The translations under genes and the position numbers were made by a program. Under the pieces are notes generated by a model that had not been told where the DNA came from, searched no databases, and was given only the letters and a program-made list of their open reading frames with translations. Positions 1 to 9,804 of a stretch of DNA of 64,000 nt are shown in pieces. This DNA is from G963665085 sp963665085 (GTDB lineage Bacteria > Bacteroidota > Bacteroidia > Bacteroidales > JAAAOM01), in assembly GCA_963665085.2 (NCBI GenBank), contig CAXXXS010000001.1, positions 3,348,001-3,412,000 on the forward strand. Direction: 5' to 3'. The stretch's first letter is position 1. Every line of letters starts with the position of its first letter.

Positions 1-29
1 TGCCAAATGTTTTATATACCGTGTTAACG
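1..29 (-). repeat. attC-like site 0, right half only
   Basis: The sequence ends in ATATACC-GTGTT followed by the core GTTAACGCC at 23-31. The core is the exact reverse complement of GGCGTTAAC at 1325-1333, so the cassette 23-1333 has both ends. The left half lies outside the window. Confidence 0.6.
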
Positions 30-51
30 CCTGGCATTCATCTATGTCCCT

Positions 52-1221
52 TTAATAATTTAATCCAAAAGCCCAAAGTGGAATAACATTGAGGTAGCCA
101 TATTCAATATCATCTTTTACTACAAATGATTTTCCGTCTTTTTCTATTTGGTCTTGTTGTTTATTTTTTCCTCCAATTTCAAATGTATAATCATCAATTA
201 CAAAATCAGCTTTACTTGTAGATATAACTTCATTTCTCACTCGCATTTGATTAAAAAAGAAAGTTTCTCTCAAATTTCCAACATTTAACTTATCTCCAAC
301 TAAATTGAAAATGATATTTGTATTATCTAAATATACTTTATCAACTTTCCCTAATCCGCGAATTCCACTCGTTTCATTTCGTAACTGTCCAATAAGTCCT
401 GCTTTTTCCATGTAGGAGAAATAATCGTCTAATGAATTTCTACTTACACTAATCATTTCGGAAATTTTGGAGAAATTAGGTTTAAATGGCACACTTTCAG
501 CAATAATTGAAAGTAATCGTTTAAGTTTTCGACTTGTTCCAACATTTAAGTTAGCATATTGCGGGATATCAGATTCTAGTGTTTGTACAATTATTTGACC
601 TAAACGCAAATCCATTTCATTTTCAATACCAAAAGGATAATACCCGCGTTTTAAATAGTCATTAAATAACGGTAGTGGATGTTGAATATTTTCAAGTTTT
701 ACTTCATTATTTATGATTTGTTCAAGAGTATAAACTTCTGTTTCAATATTGTGATATAATTTTAAATATTCACGAAATGAAAGTCCTTGTAATTTGTAAA
801 TTATTGCTCGACGACTTAAATCGGCAGAACCCTTTAATATGTCAAGTACAGAAGAACCTGTAAATACAATTTTCAGAGTGGGAAACGAATCATAAATATT
901 TTTTAATTCACGAGACCAGTCTGTGTATTTATGGATTTCATCAATGAATAAATATTCTCCCGCATTTTTATAAAAACTATCAGCTAAATCAAGGAGTCTG
1001 TTTTCACTAAAGTACATATCGTCAGCTGATACATATAAAGCTTTTTTATTATCCAGTTTTTCCTTGATATGTTGTAAAATCATTGTTGTCTTACCGACAC
1101 CACGGGCGCCAATAATTCCAATCATTCTGCTATCCCATGAGACATTTTCATATATATAACGTTTAAAATCGGTTGTCGTATTTTGTAAAAGCGTCTCAAA
1201 TTTCTGATAAAGTGTTTTCAT
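52..1221 (-). CDS. AAA-family ATP-binding protein with DUF4143 domain
   Basis: A 389-residue P-loop ATPase. Walker A is GARGVGKTT at residues 38-46, Walker B is EYLFIDEIH around 89-97, and VFTGSS resembles a sensor-1 segment. The middle of the protein looks like a winged helix (SKISEMISVSRNSLDDY). The C-terminal third is DUF4143-like and carries a PD-(D/E)XK-type pattern, SKADFVIDDYTFEIGGKNK. Proteins of this family are common, poorly characterised accessory ATPases; a nuclease role is inference only. It is the only gene of the cassette 23-1333, and its stop lies about 20 nt from the cassette core. The length is normal for the family and the gene looks intact. Confidence 0.85.
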   Translation of the reverse strand: MKTLYQKFETLLQNTTTDFKRYIYENVSWDSRMIGIIGARGVGKTTMILQHIKEKLDNKKALYVSADDMYFSENRLLDLADSFYKNAGEYLFIDEIHKYTDWSRELKNIYDSFPTLKIVFTGSSVLDILKGSADLSRRAIIYKLQGLSFREYLKLYHNIETEVYTLEQIINNEVKLENIQHPLPLFNDYLKRGYYPFGIENEMDLRLGQIIVQTLESDIPQYANLNVGTSRKLKRLLSIIAESVPFKPNFSKISEMISVSRNSLDDYFSYMEKAGLIGQLRNETSGIRGLGKVDKVYLDNTNIIFNLVGDKLNVGNLRETFFFNQMRVRNEVISTSKADFVIDDYTFEIGGKNKQQDQIEKDGKSFVVKDDIEYGYLNVIPLWAFGLNY

Positions 1222-1242
1222 GATTTTGACATCTATTTTTCA

Positions 1243-1274
1243 CAAAGATACAAAACGCACAACAAATTCAACAA
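1243..1274 (-). promoter_or_regulatory. Bacteroidota-type promoter for the DUF4143 ATPase
   Basis: On the - strand TATCTTTG (1250-1243) fits the TAnnTTTG -7 consensus. TTG triplets lie 18-21 nt upstream (1269-1274). The start codon at 1221 follows about 20 nt downstream. It shows that the cassette carries its own promoter. Confidence 0.4.
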
Positions 1275-1326
1275 TTATTTTAATTATTGTTCATTCAAAT
1301 GTGCATGCGGTATTTTTCTTGCTTGG

Positions 1327-1457
1327 CGTTAACGTTGAGTGTATGGTGTCGTAAGGGATTGCGGGCTTCAAACTTATCATGTTACCACCCAAAATTGATG
1401 CGGGTGATACCGCTCGAAAACCACTGAAACCCTTATGCACTATACACATTGTTGGCA
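1327..1457 (-). repeat. attC-like site 1
   Basis: Starts GGCGTTAAC-GTTGAGTGTATGG and ends ACTATACACATTGTTGGCA. The arms GAGTGTAT and ATACAC pair, and GTAAGGG pairs with CCCTTAT further in. It is of the GTTGAGTGTAT class shared with sites 2, 8 and 15. It ends the ATPase cassette and opens the caspase-like cassette. Confidence 0.75.
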
Positions 1458-1461
1458 TTAG

Positions 1462-2231
1462 TTATTCTTCCTCAAAATCAAAAGCTTTAAGTTGTTTATT
1501 ATAAATGTCATTTAATGCTTTCTTAAATATAACTTCTGATTCTTGTTCTGTTAATTCCTTACCTGTTGCTTTTTTTGTTTGTTCGATTGAATCTTTTAAG
1601 ATTTCTTCCTTTAAGCCAGAATCATTTGTCAGATTTTCCAGTGTTTTGGCAAAAGCTTCTTTGAACACTCTTTCTGAGTCTTTATAGTAGAAGTTTGATT
1701 CCGTTTTCTCCATTTCAAGATAGGAATTAACAATATTCCCATTTTCGATAAGGTCTTCAAAAAGCAATCCAAACTTGGTATATATTTCTTCAGGTTTTAC
1801 AGTCTTACTTGCAGAAATATATCCTGAATATGGAGATTTTTTGTAGGGGTCAACTCCCTTGTAAATATATCTTCCATTACACGTCCCCATAGTCAGAAAG
1901 AGCTTATTTTTCGTTGCTACATTAATTGGTCGTAGTAAATCACATATTTCTTCCCAATTAATCAGTTCTCCATTTGATAAAACCAATCCTTTTAATTCAC
2001 TATCTCCATGCATTTCAAGATGAATAACAATCCCATCTTGCATATAGGCAGCATTATACTGAACATATTTAATAATCTCAGAAAAAGTTTCTTTTGATGT
2101 TACTTTATAGAATTTATGCGTTAGGTCTTTTTCAAATAAATCTATCCTACGCTTAATAGTGTCATTATATAATGTCTCACCAGTAAAATGAACACCATCA
2201 GTAGCATCCAAACTTTCAATTACAATTATAT
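1462..2231 (-). pseudogene. caspase-like (C14/CHAT-like) peptidase, 5' end removed by IS
   Basis: The frame stays open from 2231 at the IS edge, reading IIVIESLDATDGVHFTGETL, so the original start codon and first residues are lost. The TTG at 2211 is only the first possible internal start. The candidate catalytic dyad is His in HLEMHGDSELKGL and Cys in FLTMGTCNGRYIY, in the order and with the surroundings of caspase-fold peptidases. The C-terminal 80 residues are charged and helical. In bacteria such peptidases often act in defence or cell-death systems, but no partner gene is visible here. The stop lies about 10 nt from the core GTTGGCA at 1451. The dyad assignment comes from motif reading only. 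Confidence 0.6.
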
Positions 2232-3794
2232 GTTTTAATATTCTAAAAAAAAGAAAAAAAATCTCGTTTTTGTTTTTTAAGCAGCAATGTTAAGTTCTTG
2301 ATACAATGCATACAATCCTTCTTTAATGTGTTTTTGCGTTATCTCTAATTTATCAAGAGCATTATCGCTTCCAAGAGACTGTTTTGTTAAACTGTCAGAC
2401 AATAAGGGCGTTAAGAAGTACCTGTTGTGGGAATAAGCAATATTTATCCACACATAACCTTTCTCTGTAACCCTATAATAATTAGAGTTTTGACGTTTTT
2501 CAACCAACCCCCTTGCCTTCAATTTATCCATCTGGTAGCGTATTTCTGCAGTTTTAGAGAAATGAACTGAAAGATAACGCATTAACTCCTTTGTACGAAA
2601 CCATTCTGTTGAAAACCGAGGGTTTGATAATATTGCTAATACTGCAATCATTTTGGGGTTTCTTTGGTCGGGTGCAGCTACCCGTTTCCCTTTTTCTGTG
2701 TATACCGCATTGGTAAACTCGTTTTCGTAATCCCCTAAGAGTGATGCATCTATTTTAGCAATGGCAGTAAAGAAGCGGTTATTGCACCCGAAGCCGTACC
2801 AGTAGTAGCCCTTTATTTCAAATATTGGCTTTTGTAATTTAGCCCCAGGCAACCTGGGGTTATTGATAGTGGTTTCGACCCGGAGCAAATAACCGCCTTT
2901 ATTGTACATCTTAATGGAATTGCCTTGTATCCAGTGCTTGGAACAGGCTTTTTGATAATAGGTTTTATTGGTGCTCTTGCTTTGTTTTCTTTCTCTTTTT
3001 AATTCGAACAGTTTGCTTAAACTGTTTGGGGCTCCTATGCTATGATGCTTCTCAAGGACCTTGTCATACAACCGCTCGAAGTAAGGCTTATTTTTGAAAA
3101 CTACATTGCTACATACCTTGCATTGGCAGGTGTACCAATTATGCTTAAGTATTGATGAGCACGTAGAACGTTCGCCTTTATCAAAGCGGAACCATTTGTC
3201 CATCCAGTAGCTTATGCGTTTGTCTATAATGCTGCCCTTAAAACCTTTAATTAAGTTTTCTACATAGGCTTCATCGTCTATTTTTAGAAAGGCATTGTCC
3301 TGCATTTTGTATCCAATCCCTTTTTTGTCCAGTTGCCTACGTAAGTACCAATGCCCATTACAATAAAATTGGCAATGAAATGGTAAGCCTGATGATATCT
3401 TCAAACAACAAAACCCCAATTCCGAATCGTTTATATAGATGTAGTGTTGTGTTACTTGCTTCTTCATCCAGAACATTTTGGTAAAAAGAGAACCCTTTTT
3501 TGTTGTAAGTTGTTTGTTCCAATAACAACTCATAAACTCCAATGACTTGATAATGCAAACCACTCCCAGTTTTTTTTGGTTGAAATAATACTCTTCTACA
3601 TAGGATTGCATTTCCATTTCTTTGCCACCATGGTTATCCCGCCATAAAATCGGCACTTCAAATTTTACTGCCAGTTTCTTTATATGGCTAGAAAAATCGG
3701 ATGTAAATTTATTTTGTAATAACACTGTTTGCCTTTTTTGCATAAAGGTAAAAATATAACTCTTAGGCCAACCATGAGACCTTTAGGTCGCTAT
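2232..3794 (-). mobile_element. IS copy 1 (159-bp internal deletion)
   Basis: Both ends are intact (GTTTTAATATTC on the left, GGTCGCTAT on the right), but the element is 1563 bp instead of 1722. The missing 159 bp lie between two copies of TTTATATGGCTA near the transposase start, so slippage or recombination between these short direct repeats explains it. The same deletion occurs in copy 2 only. Confidence 0.85.
2277..3743 (-). CDS. transposase-like protein, in-frame 53-residue deletion
   Basis: 488 residues. It matches the 541-residue protein of the full copies except that residues 21-73, including the conserved FDR(I)IVRGYI segment, are missing in frame. It is probably inactive because a conserved N-terminal block is gone. 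Like copy 2 it has TGTAAATTT where the other copies have TGTGAATTT. Confidence 0.75.
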   Translation of the reverse strand: MQKRQTVLLQNKFTSDFSSHIKKLAVKFEVPILWRDNHGGKEMEMQSYVEEYYFNQKKLGVVCIIKSLEFMSCYWNKQLTTKKGSLFTKMFWMKKQVTQHYIYINDSELGFCCLKISSGLPFHCQFYCNGHWYLRRQLDKKGIGYKMQDNAFLKIDDEAYVENLIKGFKGSIIDKRISYWMDKWFRFDKGERSTCSSILKHNWYTCQCKVCSNVVFKNKPYFERLYDKVLEKHHSIGAPNSLSKLFELKRERKQSKSTNKTYYQKACSKHWIQGNSIKMYNKGGYLLRVETTINNPRLPGAKLQKPIFEIKGYYWYGFGCNNRFFTAIAKIDASLLGDYENEFTNAVYTEKGKRVAAPDQRNPKMIAVLAILSNPRFSTEWFRTKELMRYLSVHFSKTAEIRYQMDKLKARGLVEKRQNSNYYRVTEKGYVWINIAYSHNRYFLTPLLSDSLTKQSLGSDNALDKLEITQKHIKEGLYALYQELNIAA

Positions 3795-3875
3795 TAATTT
3801 TCATCCTATCTTTTTTTGAAGCTGTTGTGTCTTTTGATACAATAGCTTTTTTCTTTTAATAAAGATATATTATCC

Positions 3876-3905
3876 TTGTATTTCGTTTGTAACTTTATAC
3901 ATTTG
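3876..3905 (+). promoter_or_regulatory. Bacteroidota-type promoter upstream of the GH3 gene
   Basis: TTG at 3876-3878, a 19-nt spacer, then TACATTTG at 3898-3905 fit TTG-N19-TAnnTTTG. The ATG at 3979 is about 70 nt further on, which leaves a typical leader. Confidence 0.55.
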
Positions 3906-3978
3906 CAGTAAAAACAAACTAAACGTCAAAATAACGCATTGTTCGAAATCTAATACTAATTAACTAAAGCGAAATAAA

Positions 3979-6900
3979 ATGAGTAAGAAAATCTTTTATG
4001 TAGCCTTCCTGATTTTAGCATGTAATCTTAGTGTAGCTATTGGCTCAGAAAAGGAACCTGATCCAAAATTGCCAATTTATCTAAATACTGCGTATAGTTT
4101 TAAGGAAAGAGCTGCTGATCTGGTTTCCAGGTTAACGCTGGAGGAAAAACAAAGTCTGCTGGGAAATACGATGCCTGCTATTCCCCGTCTCGGAATTAAT
4201 TCTTATAATGTTTGGGGAGAGGCATTGCATGGAGTTTCCAGCTATTTTAATCCGTATGGTGGTCCTTGTACATCCTTTCCTGGTAGTGCGGCATTGGGTT
4301 CTTCATGGGATCCGGAACTGATGCAACGTGAAACATCCGTAATCTCAGAAGAAGGTAGGGGATTTAATGCAATAGCAATTAATAATTTAACGTTTTGGGC
4401 GCCTGTAGTAGAACCTGTAAGAGATCCACGTTGGGGTAGGACAGGAGAGTCTTTTGGAGAAGATCCCTTCCTTGTTTCTCAGATAGCAGGAGCTTTTATT
4501 CGAGGAATGATGGGAAACGATCCGGTCTATTACAAAACAGTACCAACTGCCAAGCATTATTTTGCCAATAATAGCGAGTTTAACCGTCACACAGGAAGTT
4601 CAAATATGGACGATCGTGATATGCGGGAATTTTACCTGGCTCCATATAAAAAGTTAATTGAAAAAGATAACCTTCCTAGTATCATGACTTGTTATAACTC
4701 AGTTAATGAGGTTCCGGTAACTGCAAGTAAATATTTAGTTGATTCTATTGCCCGTAAAACATATGGACTAGATGGATATGTTACCAGTGATTGCGGTGGA
4801 GTAAATGATATTCAAACAGGACATTTCTTCGTAAAAACAAATGCTGAAGCTGCTGCGTTAGCACTCAAAGCCGGTGTTGATACCGATTGTGGGAATGTGT
4901 ATCAGACAGGTGCGATTGATGCGCTGAATGAAGGATTAATTGCAGAAGAAGAAATTGATAAAGCACTTGTTAACCTGTTTACTGTAAGGATGAAAACAGG
5001 GGAGTTTGATCCAAAAAATGAAGTACCCTATTCTTTGATACCAACTGAGGTGATTAATTCTCCTGCTCATGTTGCAATGGCTGAAGAAGTTGCTACTAAA
5101 ACACCTGTCTTATTAAAAAATAATATTGTAGAAAAAACAGGATCCAAAGCGTTACCCCTCAATATAGATGAATTAAAGAAAATAGCCATTATAGGGCCAC
5201 AGGGAGATAAGGTTGAGTTAGGACCATACTCGGGTGCCACTTTGCCTGAAAATATGATAACTCCATTGGCTGGGATTAAATCATACCTGGCCTCTAAAAA
5301 TTCTGATGTAGAAGTTGAATATAGTTCTGGAGCAAATACGGTAAGTTATAGTAACCTTTTCTATGTTTTAAATTTTGAAGTAGTAAAAAGCGATGGTTCT
5401 GTTGTTACGTATGATGCGACAAAATACAGTGCTGCAGCAGAAGGAATTACCATTGGTTCAGGATTTAGTGATATTGAATCTGTGCGTAGCATAAAAGAAG
5501 GAGACTGGACATCTTACGAAAACATTGATATTACTGATGCTGATAAAATGAATGTACGGATTACCGTTCCGGGAGATGGAGGAATAATTGATGTTAGAGT
5601 TGGTTCACCTACAGGTAATTTACTTGCTTCCTTTACAATTCATGGTGGCGAAGGTATTGAAGGCCAATTCAGTTCAAAGCTGGAATCCTCGGGTGTTAAT
5701 AAATTAGGTATTTCGGGAAATCAAAAAGTATATTTAGTCTATCGCGGGCTTACACCTTCTTCAATTGATGAAGAGACGCTTGAAATGGCTTCTGCTGCTG
5801 ATGTTGCCTTGGTATTTGTTGGTACCGATGATAACACTGCCAATGAAGAGGCGGATCGTTTAACACTGGTTCTCCCGGGAAATCAGTATGAATTGATAAA
5901 AGCTGTTGCCGAAGTAAATCCGAACACAATAGTAGTTATGCAAACACTGGGTATGGTTGAAGTGGATCAATTTAAAGATATACCTAATGTGAAAGGTATA
6001 ATCTGGACCGGTTTTAATGGTCAGGCCCAGGGAGCAGCAATGGCTAAAATAGTTTTTGGAGAAGTGAATCCGGGAGGAAAACTAAATGCAACCTGGTACA
6101 AATCAGTAGATGATTTAGCTCCTGTTACAGATTATAATTTACGTGGTGGAGCAAATAAAAACGGACGTACATTTTGGTATTTCGATAAAGATGTTTCGTA
6201 TGAATTTGGATTTGGCCTTTCTTATACAACTTTTGCATATAGTAACTATAGCATTAGTAAATCGAGCATAACTCCTAATGATAAAATCACAGTAAGTGTT
6301 GATCTTCAAAATACAGGTGATGTAGCAGGAGATGAAATTGTTCAGGTTTATTTACGCACGCCGGACAGCCCGGCTTCTCTTCAACGTCCTATAAAAAGGT
6401 TAAAAGGTTTTAAAAGAGTTACGATACCTGCCGGACAAATAAAAACAGTCTCTATTGATATTGACTGTGCCGATCTTTGGTTTTGGGATGATAAAAACAA
6501 CTGCATGACTTTTGACCAGGGGAAATACATTTTCGAGATTGCAGCTTCTTCAAAAGATGTTAAAGGAACAGTAGAAGCTGTGATGAAAGGAGATTTTAAG
6601 TCAGAATTAAAAACAGTTGTTGCTGAATGTGGAAAGGTAGTTTTACGAAAAGGAAATACAGTACAGACAAGTGTGTCTGCTGCTATGACTGACGATAGTT
6701 TTTATGATATTACAAAAGCAAAAATAGTTTATAAGAGTAACAATCCAGCTGTAGCCAGTGTTGATGGAAAAGGATTGGTAAAAGCAAATACCGCAGGTGT
6801 GGCAACAATCTTTGCTTCCGTAACAATTGATGGAAAAACAGTAACCAACAGCTATCCGTTAAAAGTCCTGCCAAATCTAACACTTGAGACATTAAAAGTA

Positions 6901-7776
6901 AATAATAGTAAAATACCCGGATTTAATTCAAAAACGAAGGGGTATAGCTATTTGCTTTCAGCCAATGCGAAAGTTCCTGTTGTAACAGCAAATCCATTGA
7001 GCGAAAATATTACTGTTGATGTAAAACAAGCAGAATCTATTCCCGGCTCTGCGTTAATAACATTAACCGATAATGTAACCGTAGAGAAAACTAAGTATGT
7101 CGTTAATTTTGGCGAAAACTCTAAAAGTGATGACTTTAAAAAATCAACCCTTGGAAAACAATGGACTTGGGTAAGAGAGAACGCCAAAAACTGGAGCCTT
7201 GATAAAACATCAGGTGCAATGGTTATAAAAGCTAGCGATGGAGAGATAATGTCAGCATCGAATAACGGAGAAAATATTCTGCTTCAAACAGCAAATTCTG
7301 ACTGGACAATCGAATCTGAAATGATATTTTCTAAGCGTTTAACCGAGACTAATCAACAGGGAGGTATTTTGGTTTACCAGGACGATGATAATTATATCAA
7401 ACTCGCTTATGATAATGTCCTTAAAGGTTTTATGGGGACAAGTGAATTTGTTGAGCTTGCTGTTGAAACCAATGGTGCACAGTCATCAGCAGCGAATTTC
7501 AAAATAACAGATTTGCCTGATACCAACATTCCGTTTAAATTCAAATTGGTGAAAAAAGGATGTGTATATACAGCTTACTATTCAATTGATGGGAAAGACT
7601 ATACATTATTGGGAGAGACCGAAGCTGTTCTAACTAATACCAAAGCTGGACTTTTTGTCTTCAATGGTGAAGAAATTAAGAACCAGGTATTAATGCTTCC
7701 AAAAGATAGTGATAATGAATCTCTATTGGAAGTTACGTTTAACTATTTTAACATATCAAATACAGGATTAAAATAA
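3979..7776 (+). CDS. GH3 beta-xylosidase/beta-glucosidase-like lipoprotein, multidomain
   Basis: 1265 residues. The N-terminus MSKKIFYVAFLILAC is a lipoprotein signal with the lipobox Cys at about residue 15, so export to the envelope is likely. The GH3 catalytic domain follows; GYVTSDCGGVND carries the expected nucleophile Asp (about residue 271). MTCYNSVNEVPVTA and SDC resemble GH3 beta-xylosidases more than classic beta-glucosidases. A CBM6/PA14-like module (around VRSIKEGDWTSYENI) sits inside the second GH3 domain, followed by a fibronectin-III-like domain (FGFGLSYTTF...), a BIG2-like Ig domain (about 880-970), a cadherin-like segment and a C-terminal DUF1349/laminin-G-like domain (about 1055-1250). 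It is on the + strand with its own promoter and terminator and no attC-like ends, so it does not belong to the cassette array. Two sibling IS copies flank it. Confidence 0.85.
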   Translation: MSKKIFYVAFLILACNLSVAIGSEKEPDPKLPIYLNTAYSFKERAADLVSRLTLEEKQSLLGNTMPAIPRLGINSYNVWGEALHGVSSYFNPYGGPCTSFPGSAALGSSWDPELMQRETSVISEEGRGFNAIAINNLTFWAPVVEPVRDPRWGRTGESFGEDPFLVSQIAGAFIRGMMGNDPVYYKTVPTAKHYFANNSEFNRHTGSSNMDDRDMREFYLAPYKKLIEKDNLPSIMTCYNSVNEVPVTASKYLVDSIARKTYGLDGYVTSDCGGVNDIQTGHFFVKTNAEAAALALKAGVDTDCGNVYQTGAIDALNEGLIAEEEIDKALVNLFTVRMKTGEFDPKNEVPYSLIPTEVINSPAHVAMAEEVATKTPVLLKNNIVEKTGSKALPLNIDELKKIAIIGPQGDKVELGPYSGATLPENMITPLAGIKSYLASKNSDVEVEYSSGANTVSYSNLFYVLNFEVVKSDGSVVTYDATKYSAAAEGITIGSGFSDIESVRSIKEGDWTSYENIDITDADKMNVRITVPGDGGIIDVRVGSPTGNLLASFTIHGGEGIEGQFSSKLESSGVNKLGISGNQKVYLVYRGLTPSSIDEETLEMASAADVALVFVGTDDNTANEEADRLTLVLPGNQYELIKAVAEVNPNTIVVMQTLGMVEVDQFKDIPNVKGIIWTGFNGQAQGAAMAKIVFGEVNPGGKLNATWYKSVDDLAPVTDYNLRGGANKNGRTFWYFDKDVSYEFGFGLSYTTFAYSNYSISKSSITPNDKITVSVDLQNTGDVAGDEIVQVYLRTPDSPASLQRPIKRLKGFKRVTIPAGQIKTVSIDIDCADLWFWDDKNNCMTFDQGKYIFEIAASSKDVKGTVEAVMKGDFKSELKTVVAECGKVVLRKGNTVQTSVSAAMTDDSFYDITKAKIVYKSNNPAVASVDGKGLVKANTAGVATIFASVTIDGKTVTNSYPLKVLPNLTLETLKVNNSKIPGFNSKTKGYSYLLSANAKVPVVTANPLSENITVDVKQAESIPGSALITLTDNVTVEKTKYVVNFGENSKSDDFKKSTLGKQWTWVRENAKNWSLDKTSGAMVIKASDGEIMSASNNGENILLQTANSDWTIESEMIFSKRLTETNQQGGILVYQDDDNYIKLAYDNVLKGFMGTSEFVELAVETNGAQSSAANFKITDLPDTNIPFKFKLVKKGCVYTAYYSIDGKDYTLLGETEAVLTNTKAGLFVFNGEEIKNQVLMLPKDSDNESLLEVTFNYFNISNTGLK

Positions 7777-7791
7777 TAACCTTGAATACTC

Positions 7792-7834
7792 AAAACTTCC
7801 GTATTGAAAGAATAAATTTAATACGGAAGTTTTT
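7792..7834 (+). terminator. rho-independent terminator after the GH3 gene
   Basis: AACTTCCGTATT and AATACGGAAGTT form a 12-bp perfect stem with a 14-nt loop, followed by TTTTTATAAT. It begins 16 nt after the GH3 stop codon. Confidence 0.7.
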
Positions 7835-7847
7835 TATAATAAAGCTC

Positions 7848-8771
7848 TTGAGATTAATACTTTATATCGTTGTGTTTTTTTGCAGCTCTCAATTGTTTGG
7901 AGCTGATGTGTCAGTAAATCCAGCTTGCCGAGATATTACAGTTGTCGGTGATTCCTATGTGGCAGTAGGAACTTTTGGAAAAATTGATCTGATTAGTAAA
8001 TCCGGTGAAGTAACGAATTTAACAAGCAATACGACTATCAACTTAAATGCGGTATTTTATGCTGACAATAAAATAATTGCGGTTGGTGATAGTGGTATTA
8101 TTTTACTATCAGAAGATATTGCAACTTTCAAAATAATATACGGAGAAACCAAAGAAAAAATTAATGATATTATCTATTTCAACAATAAATTCATTTTAGC
8201 AACAAATAATGGAGAGCTTCTGGTTAGTCAGAATTTGAAAAACTGGCAAAAAATATCGTTACCGGTAGGAGGGAATATTGTGTCGTTAAGTGCCGATGCT
8301 GAATCCTGTTTTGGAGTTACAGATGTAGGCGAAATAATAAGAACATCAGATGCTGAAGGATGGGATGTGTTCGATTTTAACGAGCAGTATAGAGGATATA
8401 TAAAACCTTCTTTTTTTCGAAAAGTATTAATAACAAAAAACTGGATAGTTATAGTTGGTCAGCATGAGGATGATTCTCCCGCTGTAATGTTCTCATCAGA
8501 CGGAAATGTATGGATAGAACGTTCATTAAATTATATTGACGATAATGGAATTCCTAAAGTTTTTACAGCTATACCCAATGATGTGAGTTATGCTTCTGAA
8601 AATGATAAGTTCTATATAGCTTGCGATAATGGTGATATCTCTGTGCTTTCTTCTTGTTCAAAATGTAATAAAACTTATCATATAGCTGATAAGAATCTTT
8701 ATTCAGTCCTCATGAAAGATAATATTCTAGCTGTCGTTGGGGAAGGGTTTTATGTGAAAATTATAAACTGA
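7848..8771 (+). CDS. secreted beta-propeller/BNR-like protein
   Basis: The open frame begins upstream at TTG 7782, but that part is the terminator hairpin. TTG 7848 gives a better N-terminus, a signal-peptide-like stretch LRLILYIVVFFCSSQLFGA. No ATG is available, so the start is uncertain. The mature part has repeated short blocks (VAVGTFGKIDLISKSG, IAVGDSGIILLSED, ILATNNGELLVSQ, VVGEGFYVKI) that resemble Ycf48/BNR-type propeller blades. No catalytic motif is seen. The stop codon lies 3 nt before the IS remnant, so the end may be natural. It may act at the cell surface beside the GH3 enzyme; that is inference. Confidence 0.5.
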   Translation: MRLILYIVVFFCSSQLFGADVSVNPACRDITVVGDSYVAVGTFGKIDLISKSGEVTNLTSNTTINLNAVFYADNKIIAVGDSGIILLSEDIATFKIIYGETKEKINDIIYFNNKFILATNNGELLVSQNLKNWQKISLPVGGNIVSLSADAESCFGVTDVGEIIRTSDAEGWDVFDFNEQYRGYIKPSFFRKVLITKNWIVIVGQHEDDSPAVMFSSDGNVWIERSLNYIDDNGIPKVFTAIPNDVSYASENDKFYIACDNGDISVLSSCSKCNKTYHIADKNLYSVLMKDNILAVVGEGFYVKIIN

Positions 8772-8774
8772 TAA

Positions 8775-9731
8775 GTAGCGTGTTTCTGCAGTTTTAGAGA
8801 AATGAACTGAAAGATAACGCATTAACTCCTTTGTACGAAACCATTCTGTTGAAAACCGAGGGTTTGATAATATTGCTAATACTGCAATCATTTTGGGGTT
8901 TCTTTGGTCGGGTGCAGCTACCCGTTTCCCTTTTTCTGTGTATACCGCATTGGTAAACTCGTTTTCGTAATCCCCTAAGAGTGATGCATCTATTTTAGCA
9001 ATGGCAGTAAAGAAGCGGTTATTGCACCCGAAGCCGTACCAGTAGTAGCCCTTTATTTCAAATATTGGCTTTTGTAATTTAGCCCCAGGCAACCTGGGGT
9101 TATTGATAGTGGTTTCGACCCGGAGCAAATAACCGCCTTTATTGTACATCTTAATGGAATTGCCTTGTATCCAGTGCTTGGAACAGGCTTTTTGATAATA
9201 GGTTTTATTGGTGCTCTTGCTTTGTTTTCTTTCTCTTTTTAAGTTTTCTACATAGGCTTCATCGTCTATTTTTAGAAAGGCATTGTCCTGCATTTTGTAT
9301 CCAATCCCTTTTTTGTCCAGTTGCCTACGTAAGTACCAATGCCCATTACAATAAAATTGGCAATGAAATGGTAAGCCTGATGATATCTTCAAACAACAAA
9401 ACCCCAATTCCGAATCGTTTATATAGATGTAGTGTTGTGTTACTTGCTTCTTCATCCAGAACATTTTGGTAAAAAGAGAACCCTTTTTTGTTGTAAGTTG
9501 TTTGTTCCAATAACAACTCATAAACTCCAATGACTTGATAATGCAAACCACTCCCAGTTTTTTTTGGTTGAAATAATACTCTTCTACATAGGATTGCATT
9601 TCCATTTCTTTGCCACCATGGTTATCCCGCCATAAAATCGGCACTTCAAATTTTACTGCCAGTTTCTTTATATGGCTAGAAAAATCGGATGTAAATTTAT
9701 TTTGTAATAACACTGTTTGCCTTTTTTGCAT
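8775..9731 (-). pseudogene. transposase-like pseudogene (C-terminus and internal parts missing)
   Basis: It starts MQKRQTVLL and keeps HCQFYCNGHWYLRRQL and DNAF, but the zinc-finger-like CxCxxC block and the C-terminal winged helix are missing. The frame runs on past the truncation into flanking DNA. Confidence 0.8.
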
Positions 9732-9782
9732 AAAGGTAAAAATATAACTCTTAGGCCAACCATGAGACCTTTAGGTCGCTAT
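8775..9782 (-). mobile_element. IS copy 2 (remnant)
   Basis: It keeps the right end GGTCGCTAT but lacks roughly the left 320 bp; matching starts at GTAGCG. It has the same 159-bp deletion as copy 1 and a second internal deletion joining CTTTTTAA to GTTTTCTACATAGG (about residues 218-301 of the protein). It is a dead sibling of copy 1. Confidence 0.85.
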
Positions 9783-9800
9783 TTTTATACATTGTTACCA
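9783..9800 (-). repeat. attC-like site, right tip only
   Basis: TTTTATACATT followed by the core GTTACCATGC (9794-9803), directly at the IS edge. The core is the exact reverse complement of GCATGGTAAC at 10861-10870, so the RhuM-Fic cassette keeps both ends although most of this palindrome is lost. Confidence 0.5.
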
Positions 9801-9804
9801 TGCG

